From: Coriobacteriaceae bacterium
Lineage (GTDB): Bacteria > Actinomycetota > Coriobacteriia > Coriobacteriales > Coriobacteriaceae
NCBI GenBank assembly: GCA_902362275.1
Contig: CABIWB010000004.1
Location: forward strand, 99,230-142,465
DNA: 43,236 bases
Reading direction: 5' to 3'
Shown here: piece by piece, positions 31,503 through 39,716 of the stretch
How positions within the stretch are numbered: the stretch's first letter is position 1
Layout of the letters: each line of letters starts with the position of its first letter
The notes under the pieces: generated by a model
Told to the model about the DNA's origin: nothing
What the model saw: the letters and a program-made list of their open reading frames with translations, nothing else
The model's database searches: none
Translations under genes and position numbers: made by a program

Positions 31503-34061
31503 TTATTTGCCCTTGGGCTTGCTGGCGTAGAACTTCTTCTTTTTGGACTTGCCGGCAGGGGAGGGTTTGCCGGCAAAGTTGGACTTGCCGTTGCCGGTCT
31601 GCGCGTGCGCGGGTACTACCGCACGGGGTTTGCGGGCTTCGGGGTTGCGCAGCTCCTCGGTTCGCTCGGCAATCTCCTCGGCGCTAAAGCCGACCTCGGC
31701 CATGGCGTCCTCAATGGGCAGGCGGCGCGCGATATAGCAGTGGTGCACCTTCTGGTTGCGCGCGAAGTCCTCGGGGATGGTCTGTGCCGTAATGTCCTGT
31801 AGCACCACGCCCGCGCGTGCGAGCTTGCGCGTCTCGGGACGGAAGCCGCGCAAGTTGCAGCTAAAGATGGCATGGCCACCCTGCGTGAGCAGGCGCGACA
31901 CGCCGGCCAAAAGCTCAACATGGTCACGCTGGACATCCCAGGTTCGGCGGCCCATCTTGGACGAGTTCGAGAACGTGGGCGGGTCGACAAAGATCAGGTC
32001 CCAGCGGTTGCGCGTCTGACGCTGGTCGCGAATCCAGGCGAGCACGTCGTCGCGCACAAAGTGATGCTGTGGGCCAACAAAGCCGTTCTGGCGCATGTTG
32101 CGCTCAGCCCAGTCCAGGTAGGTGTTCGAGAGGTCGACCGTCACGGTCTCCTCGACGCCGCCGTCGGCCGCGTAGCAGGTGGCGGTACCGGTATAGGCGA
32201 ACAAGTTGAGGAAGCGGCGCGCCTGTTTGGCGTGCTCGCGCACCAGGTTGCGCGTGACGCGATGATCCAGGAAGATGCCGACGTCCAGGTAGTCATCAAA
32301 GTTGACGGCAAAGGTAAGGCCGCCTTCCTCGATGAGCGGCAGGCGACGGCGTGCAATATTGGCACGCTCGCCCGAGCCGCCCTTGCCGGCGCCCTGCTTG
32401 CCGTACTGCGAGCCGCCGCGCGAACGCATGCGGGCCTTGGCGTGCACGTGCTCGGCCGGAACATCCAGGATGCGCGGCGCGATGGCTAGAATGTCGAGCA
32501 TACGGGCCTGGGCCAGTGCGGGGTCGATGGTCTTGGGCGCGGCGTATTCGGCGATGACGAGCCAGCGGCCCGGCGTCTGCGGGCAGCCCTCGTACAGATC
32601 GATGGCGGCGGAGTAATCGGGCAGGTCGGCGTCGTAGACACGGTAGCAGGTAACGCCCTCGCGCTTGGCCCACTTGCGACGCAGGCGGGCATTCTTGCGC
32701 AGGCGGTTGGCGAACTGCTCCGACTCGGGGATGAGCACGGGCAGCGGTTTGCCGTCGCCCAGGTCGAGCGTGGCGGCAGGCTCGGACATGGGGGTGTTGG
32801 CGGCTTCGTCTTCGGCGTTCGCGGACTGTTCCTCGGCATCCTCACTGGTCGCAGCCTCAAACGCTGCGGCGGCGTGGTCGAGCGAGGGCCAAACCTCAAT
32901 AGCCGCCTCCTCGTTATTGGGCATGACGGCGATGGAGCGCTCGGGCTCGGCGTGGAGCGCACGGGCCAACAATCCGTCGCGGGTGAGCGCGGCGACCGGC
33001 GCCGAAGCGAGCTCGGGCGCGCGGCGCAGCTCGCCGACCAGCGTCATGGCGTCGTGCATGAGCGAAAGCGGTGTCTCGGTCGTATCCGCGACCACGGCGG
33101 CACCGGCGACGGCGCCCGCGTGGTCCAGTACGGTTGCGGACTTGGCGGCGCAAAAATCGACAAAGCGCTTGTAGCCGGCACACTTAACCATGCGCTCAGC
33201 GGTCTTGCGGGCGGCGGGGTCAACATCCACAGCAACGATGCGCGCCAGGCGCTCGCGTGCCGCCGTCTCGCGCTCGCGCGCCTCGGCACGCAGCTGCTCC
33301 CACAGAGCAGCGTCATGCAGCTGCCAACCCTCAAAGCCCCAGCGCTCGCGTGCGGCGCCCGGGGCGCGGTTGGCCAGAATGTTCACGGCTTCCAGCAACA
33401 GGCCGCCGCCGGCGCACGAGGCATCGATTAGCGTGGGAAGGGCTTCATTCTCGTAATCGTCGGCCGTCAACTCGCGCTCGCACAGTGCGGTCCAGCCGAC
33501 CTGCGCCAGCACCAGGGCGGCGTAGTCGGGGCGCAACACGTGCGAACCCTCGCCGGCACGGGTCGCCGCGGGCGGCAGGCGCTTGAACAGCGGGTCGCCC
33601 GAAAGGTCCAGGCTTATGCTCGCGCGGCGCTGGCGCAGTGAAAGCAGTAGGTGAACATCGGGGTCGGCGGCATCGACGTCGGCACGACGTCCCGTGGTCT
33701 CGGCCAGGCGGTCGCACAATGCGTCCTTGGCGCGCAGGGCCGAGAAGCGCGTGTTGCGCAGCTGCTCGGTCACGCCGCGGGCAGTGATGGCGATGGTGGC
33801 ACCGGGTCGGATGATGGTCTCCCAGGCGATGTCGTAAACGCTGTCGTACAGTTCATCGGCATTCTGCGCCTCAAAGCGCCCAAGCACCACGAACACGCGG
33901 CTCGCTAGGCGCGACCACAGACAGGCGCGGTAGCCTTCTTCGAGCTCGCCCTCAAATGTAGCACGGCCTTTCAGGCGGCGGACATGCGAAAGCCCGAGGC
34001 GTTTAAGCTCATCGGCGAGTGCTGACTCAAAGCCCTCGGGGCAGCTTGCGTAAAATTCCAT
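31503..34061 (-). CDS. rlmKL: RlmKL-type 23S rRNA methyltransferase, RlmL half apparently inactive
   Basis: The 852-aa protein has the layout of the E. coli fusion: N-terminal ferredoxin-like/THUMP region (about 1-160), an RlmL-like methyltransferase domain (about 165-400) and an RlmK domain at the C-terminus. The RlmK half is intact, with LNLFAYTGTATCYAADGG, TVDLSNTYLDWAERNM and FVDPPTFSNSSKMG; it makes m7G2069 (E. coli numbering). The RlmL half keeps an altered SAM motif (LIDASCAGGGLLLEA), but the catalytic NPPY-type motif is not found. At the expected place (about 325-335) the sequence is ADTTETPLSLM. An acidic Ala/Glu/Asn linker (about 410-435) is extra. Start ATG 34061 with GGGAGG upstream. 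Confidence 0.87.
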   Translation of the reverse strand: MEFYASCPEGFESALADELKRLGLSHVRRLKGRATFEGELEEGYRACLWSRLASRVFVVLGRFEAQNADELYDSVYDIAWETIIRPGATIAITARGVTEQLRNTRFSALRAKDALCDRLAETTGRRADVDAADPDVHLLLSLRQRRASISLDLSGDPLFKRLPPAATRAGEGSHVLRPDYAALVLAQVGWTALCERELTADDYENEALPTLIDASCAGGGLLLEAVNILANRAPGAARERWGFEGWQLHDAALWEQLRAEARERETAARERLARIVAVDVDPAARKTAERMVKCAGYKRFVDFCAAKSATVLDHAGAVAGAAVVADTTETPLSLMHDAMTLVGELRRAPELASAPVAALTRDGLLARALHAEPERSIAVMPNNEEAAIEVWPSLDHAAAAFEAATSEDAEEQSANAEDEAANTPMSEPAATLDLGDGKPLPVLIPESEQFANRLRKNARLRRKWAKREGVTCYRVYDADLPDYSAAIDLYEGCPQTPGRWLVIAEYAAPKTIDPALAQARMLDILAIAPRILDVPAEHVHAKARMRSRGGSQYGKQGAGKGGSGERANIARRRLPLIEEGGLTFAVNFDDYLDVGIFLDHRVTRNLVREHAKQARRFLNLFAYTGTATCYAADGGVEETVTVDLSNTYLDWAERNMRQNGFVGPQHHFVRDDVLAWIRDQRQTRNRWDLIFVDPPTFSNSSKMGRRTWDVQRDHVELLAGVSRLLTQGGHAIFSCNLRGFRPETRKLARAGVVLQDITAQTIPEDFARNQKVHHCYIARRLPIEDAMAEVGFSAEEIAERTEELRNPEARKPRAVVPAHAQTGNGKSNFAGKPSPAGKSKKKKFYASKPKGK

Positions 34062-34136
34062 GGGTGACCTCCCTGGTTGCGTCGCTCCATTATATGATGG
34101 ATGCTTCGTTTGCCCTTATTCTCGAAAGGAACCCAT

Positions 34137-34964
34137 ATGATTGATGCGTGCTCCGAATCCGCTGTGCTCTTTTTTGACGTGGACGGCACGCTGACGTCGT
34201 TCGATCCCGACGATATGACCGATAAGGACTTCAATGCGGTCCATCCGTCGAAGGCTGTTGTCGATGCATTTGGTCGCCTGCGCAATGCGGGTCACCAGGC
34301 ATTTATCTGCACGGGTCGCCCCTTGTGGCTGATTGCCGATGGCTTGCGTGCACTGAACCCGGCGGGTATCGTTGCCATGGCAGGCGCCACGCTCGAGGTC
34401 GAGGGCCGCGTGGTGCACGAGGATTGCTTTGACGAGGACGTTATCGTGGAGCTCGCGCGTCGCATTACTGTGGCGGGCGGCGAGGCGCTGTTCGAGACGA
34501 ACGGTGCCACCTATTCACTTGAGCCAGTTGGTGTCGAACAGTCATTTCTGCTAGGCGCCGGTGTGGTGCATGACGTTGATCAGATGCGCGTCGATGGCCG
34601 CTTGCTCGTAGGCAAGGTGTGCATTAACGCGTGCGACTTGGCTCGCGTAGCCAACGATGATGGCTTTATCGATCGCGAGTTTGAGCTGTGCAACACCGGT
34701 GGCCAGAATCGCGAGCTGAGCCCCAAAGGCATCGACAAGGGCGTGGGCGTGGCGCGAGCGCTGGAGTATCTGGGCCGCACTGGCAACGCATGCACCTTTG
34801 GCTTTGGCGATTCGGGCAACGACCTGGGCATGCTCGTCGCCGTCGAGACGGCCGTGGCCATGGGCAACGCCATGCCCGAGGTCAAGGCGGTCGCCGACTA
34901 CGTGACCGACGATGTGGTACACGACGGCACCGTCACAGCGATGCAGCATTTCGGCCTCATCTAA
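34137..34964 (+). CDS. HAD-superfamily phosphatase (Cof/SPP-like)
   Basis: The 275-aa enzyme has HAD motif I FFDVDGTLTSFD (nucleophile and acid Asp residues), motif II ICTGRP, a cap domain in the middle, the Lys of motif III in SPKGIDKGVGV, and motif IV FGFGDSGNDLGML. This order, with the C2-type cap between motifs II and III, fits the Cof-type subfamily that hydrolyses sugar phosphates, nucleotides or FMN. Start ATG 34137 with GAAAGGAA upstream. It is divergent from rlmKL and precedes transaldolase, a loose link with sugar phosphate metabolism. Substrate not predictable. Confidence 0.9.
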   Translation: MIDACSESAVLFFDVDGTLTSFDPDDMTDKDFNAVHPSKAVVDAFGRLRNAGHQAFICTGRPLWLIADGLRALNPAGIVAMAGATLEVEGRVVHEDCFDEDVIVELARRITVAGGEALFETNGATYSLEPVGVEQSFLLGAGVVHDVDQMRVDGRLLVGKVCINACDLARVANDDGFIDREFELCNTGGQNRELSPKGIDKGVGVARALEYLGRTGNACTFGFGDSGNDLGMLVAVETAVAMGNAMPEVKAVADYVTDDVVHDGTVTAMQHFGLI

Positions 34965-35157
34965 TGAATCCCGCATTCTGACGTTTGCCCAAACTGCGAC
35001 TCTTTGCTTTTGCATGCTCAATCGATTTATCAATCCAAACACTGAGGTGTTTATACCGTTCGCCGAGAAGATAAAAACCCGCAGCTCACGCCTTGATAAA
35101 CATAGGTAAAGTTTTTAGCAGTGCAACGCCCATGTGCAAACGAAAGGAATCAGGCAG

Positions 35158-35862
35158 ATGGCAATCAAGGTGTTCGCTGACGGTGCAAACCTCGAGGGCA
35201 TGCTCGACATGTACGAGAACGGCAACGTTCAGGGTTTCACGACCAACCCGTCCCTTATGAAGAAGGGCGGCGTGACGGATTACCGCGCGTTTGCCAAGGA
35301 GGTCCTGGCCCACATCACCGATGTGTCCGTCTCGTTTGAGGTCTTTGCCGATGAAGTCAAGACCATGGAGGTCGAGGCCCGCGAGATCGCTACCTGGGCC
35401 GAGAACGTCTACGTCAAGATTCCGTGCGTGACCACCAAGGGCGAGTCCACCGCCGAGCTGGTCCGCAAGCTTTCGGCCGACGGCATCAAGGTCAACGTCA
35501 CCACCGTCTTTACGCCTAAGCAGGTCGACGAGATGGTCGAGGCCGTTGACGCCGAGACGCCGTCCATCATTTCGCTCTTTGCCGGCCGCATCGCCGATAC
35601 CGGCGTCGACCCCATTCCGTTTATGACGGAGTCGGTCAAGAAGGCCGCCGCCAAGCCCAACTGCGAGGTCCTGTGGGCGTCCACGCGCGAGCTCATCAAC
35701 ATTTACCAGGCGGAAGGATGCGGTTGCCAGATTATCACGGTACCCAACAGCATCCTGGCCAAGCGCAAGAACATTGGTCGCGACCCGTACGAGGTCTCGC
35801 TCGACACCGTCCGCGGCTTTGCCAAGGATATCGCGGCGCTCGGTTTCCATATCCTGCCGTAG
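35158..35862 (+). CDS. Transaldolase family protein (short form)
   Basis: The 234-aa TIM-barrel protein has the Schiff-base lysine in NVYVKIPCVTTKGE, the start motif IKVFADGANLEGM with the substrate Asp, and GFTTNPSLMKKGG, VNVTTVFTPKQV and SLFAGRIADTG as further family segments. Short transaldolases and fructose-6-phosphate aldolases share this size; the two cannot be told apart safely here. It works in the non-oxidative pentose phosphate pathway or as an aldolase. Start ATG 35158 with AAAGGAA upstream. Its last 28 bases are repeated 155 bases downstream (see 35835-36017). Confidence 0.9.
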   Translation: MAIKVFADGANLEGMLDMYENGNVQGFTTNPSLMKKGGVTDYRAFAKEVLAHITDVSVSFEVFADEVKTMEVEAREIATWAENVYVKIPCVTTKGESTAELVRKLSADGIKVNVTTVFTPKQVDEMVEAVDAETPSIISLFAGRIADTGVDPIPFMTESVKKAAAKPNCEVLWASTRELINIYQAEGCGCQIITVPNSILAKRKNIGRDPYEVSLDTVRGFAKDIAALGFHILP

Positions 35863-36017
35863 CGCGAACACTGACTACGCCGCGGGCTGCTCGCCCCGGC
35901 TTTCCTTTCCCTATCGCTCACGCGCTTCGCGGGGGTCGCGCTAGGCAAAGGAAAGGCCGGGGCTGCCGGCACGAGCTTGCCAGCAAGTTGGCGCTTGGCT
36001 TCCATATCCTGCCGTGG
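35835..36017. repeat. Duplicated transaldolase 3' end flanking a hairpin
   Basis: The last 28 bases of the transaldolase gene (35835-35862) reappear at 35990-36017 with 25 of 28 identical, including TTCCATATCCTGCCGT; the stop TAG has become TGG. Between them lies a hairpin: GCCCCGGCTTTCCTTT (35893-35908) with AAAGGAAAGGCCGGGGC (35947-35963), one base bulged. The 381 bases from 35863 to 36243 hold no gene; besides this repeat they contain only the terminator at 36104. Confidence 0.8.
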
Positions 36018-36103
36018 ACAAAGGTACCCCCGCCTGCGCCGTGCAAAATTGAGAGTATTCAGCAAGGTAAAGGTCTTTATCAGTTAACCGAAGCATGGAA
36101 CGG

Positions 36104-36148
36104 CCCCCGTTTTGGCTCTGACGACGCTAAAACGGGGGATGTTTTTTT
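36104..36148 (+). terminator. Terminator downstream of the transaldolase region
   Basis: CCCCCGTTTT (36104-36113) with AAAACGGGGG (36129-36138), then ATG and a run of seven T residues. It should end plus-strand transcription before the convergent tex gene. Confidence 0.9.
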
Positions 36149-36243
36149 GTTTTTTCGTCTCTGAGGGGCATCCGGAACGGCGGAAATTGCAGAATACTCG
36201 CGATTTTGCACGTCGCTGCAGGGGGTACCCTTACTTTGGCGGT

Positions 36244-38391
36244 TTACTTCCCCTGTACCATGGTGAGCGAGATCTTCTTGCGGTCGCGATCGACCTTCTC
36301 GACCCACACCTTGACCGTGTCACCGACGCGCACCACGTCGCTCGGGTGCTTGACAAAGCGGTTGGCCAGCTTGGAGATATGCACGAGGCCGTCCTGGTGC
36401 ACTCCCACGTCGACGAAGGCGCCAAAGTCCACAACGTTGCGCACCGTGCCCTTGAGTTCCATGCCGGGCTCTAGGTCGTCGATGGAAAGCGCCGAGCGGC
36501 TAAAGACCACCTCGGGCGCGTCGTCGCGCGGGTCGCGGCCGGGCTTCTTGAGCTCGTTAACGATGTCGATGAGCGTTAGGGTGCCGCAGTCCAGGTCGCT
36601 TGCCAGCGCCGAGATGCTGCCCAGGCGGCGCTCGATGTCGGGCACGCCGCCGCGGCTGAGCTCGCTTGCTTTAACGCCGGCGCGCTCCAGGACGGCCGTG
36701 GCCACCTCGTAGCTTTCGGGGTGGACGCTTGTCGCGTCGAGCGGGTTCTTGCCGCCGCTGATGCGCAAAAAGCCTGCAGCGTTGAGATATGCCTTGGGTC
36801 CCAGTTTAGGGACCTTCTTAAGCTGACGGCGATCGGTAAAGGCGCCGTTTTCCTCGCGGTAGGCCACGATGTTCTTGGCCACGCTCGGCGTGATGCCCGA
36901 TACGTATCCCAGCAGGCTCGCGCTCGCGGTGTTGACGTCGACGCCCACGCGGTTGACGACGTCCTCCACCACGTGGCCCAGGGTGCGCGAAAGCTCGGCC
37001 TGGTCAAGGTCGTGCTGGTACTGGCCAACGCCGATAGACTGGGGCGGAATCTTGACGAGCTCTGCCAGCGGGTCTTGCAGGCGACGGCCCAGGCTCATGG
37101 CGCCACGCACGGTGACGTCCAGGTCGGGATATTCCTGGCTGGCGAGCTCGGAGGCGGAGTACACCGATGCGCCGGCTTCGTTAACGATGGTGTATCGCAG
37201 CCCAGGCGCCTGCTCGGCAATGAACTCCGAGACGACTTCCTCGGTCTCGCGGCTGGCGGTGCCGTTGCCGATGACGATGGTGTTGACGCCGTCCTTCTTG
37301 ACGAGGCGGGCGAGCTCGCGCTTGGTGCCGGCGACGTCGTGGCGCGGCTTGGTGGGGTAGACCACGCCGTGGTCGAGCAGCTTGCCGGTCTCGTCCATGA
37401 CGGCGACCTTGCAGCCGGTGCGGTAGCCCGGATCGAGCGCGAGCACGCGGGCGCCGCGCACGGGGCGTGCCGAGAGCAGGCCCTCGAGATTCTTGGCAAA
37501 GACGTTGATGGCCTCGGCCTGGGCACGAACGGTGAGTTTGGCGCGGGCCTCGCGCTCCAGCGAGGGGGCCATGAGGCGCTTGTAGCCGTCGGCGATGGCG
37601 GCATCGAAGATGGGAGCAAACACGCCCTGGCGTCGGGGCCAACGGCTGCCGAGGCGTGCCGTGGCGGCGGCGCCGTCGACGTTCACGCGCACGCGGAGCT
37701 TGCCCTCGCGCTCGCCGCGGTCGATGGCCAGCACGCGGTGGTTGGGAATACGGCGTAGCGGCTCGTCAAAGTTGTAGTAGGGCTCGTAGGGAGTTTTCTC
37801 CGCGGGGTCGGTGGCCTCGACGACGATGTCGGCGGTGTTTTGCGTAAAGGCGCGCAGGTCGGCGACGTTCTCGGGGTCCTCGGCCACCGTCTCGGCCACG
37901 ATGTCGGCGGCGCCGGCGAGCGCCTTTTCGGGCGTGTCGAAGCCGGCCTCCTCGTTGACGTATGCCGCGGCGGCGTCGAGTGCGCTGCCCTTGGCCGAGG
38001 CCTGCATGATGATCATGTTGGCGAGTGGCTCCAGGCCTGCCTCGCGGGCCTTCTGTGCGCGAGTCATGCGCTTTTTGCGGTAGGGCTTGTAGAGGTCCTC
38101 GACACGCTGGAGCTGCGTGGCCTCGCGAATCTGCTGCTCGAGTTCGGGCGTGAGCTTGCCCTGGGCGTCGATGAGCAGAATGACGTCCTCTTTGCGCTGT
38201 TCAAGATTGCGCAGGTAGGACAGGCGCTCGTCGAGGGCGCGCAGGGCGACGTCATCCATGCCGCCCGTGGCCTCCTTGCGGTAGCGCGAGATAAAGGGGA
38301 TGGTGTTGCCCTCGTCGATGAGCTTGACAGCCGCCTCGACGTTGGCGGCCTTAAGGTTGAGCTCGCGGGCAAGCTGAGCGATTAGGTCCAT
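36244..38391 (-). CDS. tex: Tex-family RNA-binding transcription accessory protein
   Basis: The 715-aa protein has the complete Tex layout: N-terminal helical Tex domain (IPFISRYRKEATGGMDD), a YqgF-like RNase H fold (VLALDPGYRTGCKVAVMD), helix-hairpin-helix repeats (VDVNTASASLLGYVSGI and VAKNIVAYREENGAFTDRRQLKKV), and a C-terminal S1 domain (GMELKGTVRNVVDFGAFVDVGVHQDGLVHISKLA). Tex binds structured RNA and acts at the RNA polymerase/ribosome. Start ATG 38391 with AAGGAG upstream. It is single and converges on transaldolase. Confidence 0.95.
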   Translation of the reverse strand: MDLIAQLARELNLKAANVEAAVKLIDEGNTIPFISRYRKEATGGMDDVALRALDERLSYLRNLEQRKEDVILLIDAQGKLTPELEQQIREATQLQRVEDLYKPYRKKRMTRAQKAREAGLEPLANMIIMQASAKGSALDAAAAYVNEEAGFDTPEKALAGAADIVAETVAEDPENVADLRAFTQNTADIVVEATDPAEKTPYEPYYNFDEPLRRIPNHRVLAIDRGEREGKLRVRVNVDGAAATARLGSRWPRRQGVFAPIFDAAIADGYKRLMAPSLEREARAKLTVRAQAEAINVFAKNLEGLLSARPVRGARVLALDPGYRTGCKVAVMDETGKLLDHGVVYPTKPRHDVAGTKRELARLVKKDGVNTIVIGNGTASRETEEVVSEFIAEQAPGLRYTIVNEAGASVYSASELASQEYPDLDVTVRGAMSLGRRLQDPLAELVKIPPQSIGVGQYQHDLDQAELSRTLGHVVEDVVNRVGVDVNTASASLLGYVSGITPSVAKNIVAYREENGAFTDRRQLKKVPKLGPKAYLNAAGFLRISGGKNPLDATSVHPESYEVATAVLERAGVKASELSRGGVPDIERRLGSISALASDLDCGTLTLIDIVNELKKPGRDPRDDAPEVVFSRSALSIDDLEPGMELKGTVRNVVDFGAFVDVGVHQDGLVHISKLANRFVKHPSDVVRVGDTVKVWVEKVDRDRKKISLTMVQGK

Positions 38392-38502
38392 GCGACTCCT
38401 TGCGTTTAAGATGCGTTTGCAGCACAGGGCTACCAAGGATACCACCCGCCGCTCCACCCAAGTAGTCTTTTTGGGTCCCGGTTGATAGGGTCAAGGTGAC
38501 CA

Positions 38503-38538
38503 AAATGCCCCGCAGGCAGGAGGCTGCTCGCGGGGCAA
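38503..38538 (-). terminator. Terminator of the Gfo/Idh/MocA gene
   Basis: TGCCCCGC (38507-38514) and GCGGGGCA (38531-38538) pair, with an inner GCAG/CTGC-like stem. On the minus strand TTTT follows (38503-38506). A fragment like family C (AGTAGTCTTTTTGGG) lies just beyond at 38463. Confidence 0.8.
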
Positions 38539-38609
38539 AGAAGAGGGGCTTATTTGTGGCGGACCGAGGGGCTCGGCATGGGGTTTCTGTCGTGACCGCT
38601 CTTAAGGCA

Positions 38610-39648
38610 TTACAGCTCGACGAGCTGGCCGGTCTCGGCGGCCTCCTTGATGGCGTTAAGCAGCGTGAGTGTCTTGACGTTGTCGGCGGGGGTCACGACG
38701 GGCTCGACCTCGCGGCGGACGACCTTCACAAAGTGCTTGAGCTGCATCTTGTGCGGCAGCGCCGGGTCGACGGCCGGAATCTCCATCTGCAGCGGCTTGT
38801 GCCAGTTGGGGGCGCCGTCGTAGGAGAACTGTTGCAGGCGGGGCAGCGACAGGGCGCCCTTGGTGCCGCCAATAAAGTAGGCGTCGGCGTCGAAGGGACG
38901 GTACTGCGGATCCTCGCGAGCGGTGGCCTCCCAGTTCCAGGGGCTGGCGGTGGCATCGGAGATGGTCATGCTTGCGAGCGCGCCATCGGCAAAACGGACG
39001 TTGACCACGGCGGAGTCCTCAGTCTCAAAACCGCGGGCGGCGCTGGACTGCATACCCTGGACGGCAACGGGCTCGCCCAGCAGATAGCGGAGCAGGTCGA
39101 CGTCGTGAACCAGGTTAACTAGGATCGGGCCGGCACCCTTCTTGCGGCGCCACTCGACATCGAAGTACTCGTCGTTCTTATAGATCATGTAGTGGAAGCT
39201 CGACACGGTGAGCTCGCCCAGTTCGCCGGACTCGATGATCTCCTTGGCCTTGTTGACGAAGGGGTTGTGGCGACGGTGCTGGCCCACGAGCACGGGCACG
39301 CCGGCGGTCTCGGCCTCGGCGGCGAAGGCCTGGGCATCCTCGAGGTCGTTGGAGATCGGCTTTTCGACCAGCGGCACGATGTTGCGCTTCACAGACTCGC
39401 GGGCAACGCCCAGATGCAGGTCGTTGGGGTGGCGATGATGACGGCCTCGGGCTTGACCTCGTCCATCATCTGGGCGGGATCGGTGTAAAACGGCACGCCG
39501 GCGGCCTCGGCCGTGGCGCGGGCGCCTCAAAGGCGTCGGCGATGGCGACGAGCTCGGCCTCGGGCTCCTCGGTGACAAAGCGGATGTGGTTGCGGCCCAT
39601 GGCGCCGGCGCCGATAACGGCAATGCGGACGCGGTTGAGCTCAGACAT
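38610..39648 (-). pseudogene. Gfo/Idh/MocA-family oxidoreductase with two frameshifts
   Basis: If two single bases are restored, a 346-aa NAD(P)-dependent sugar or inositol-type dehydrogenase appears. The N-terminus (ATG 39648) reads VRIAVIGAGAMGRNHIRF, the dinucleotide-binding motif. The first break is at the GGG at 39520-39522, where one G is missing on the plus strand. The middle frame would read RATAEAAGVPFYTDPAQMM and so on. The second break is the GGGG at 39426-39429, one base short, after which PNDLHLGVARESV, VEKPISNDLEDA and the C-terminal domain follow intact. EKPI is the conserved EKP motif. As it stands no full product can be made. It is the last gene of the SDR-MFS-Gfo operon. Confidence 0.88.
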
Positions 39649-39677
39649 TTCGACTCCTTAATACTGGTGGCTGGTGA

Positions 39678-39708
39678 ATGTGACAAAGGGACTGTCCCTT
39701 TGTCACAT
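39678..39708. repeat. Palindromic repeat, family A, perfect 15-bp arms
   Basis: ATGTGACAAAGGGAC, one central T, and the exact reverse complement, located between the MFS stop and the Gfo/Idh/MocA start, inside the presumed operon. On the minus strand it could act as an internal attenuator. Confidence 0.92.
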
Positions 39709-39716
39709 CGGTAAAA

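Noticed and set aside
35863..36164. Frame across the transaldolase 3' spacer (35673-36164) as a gene
   Set aside because: It overlaps transaldolase out of frame and then the duplicated tail and hairpin; no ribosome site or family features.
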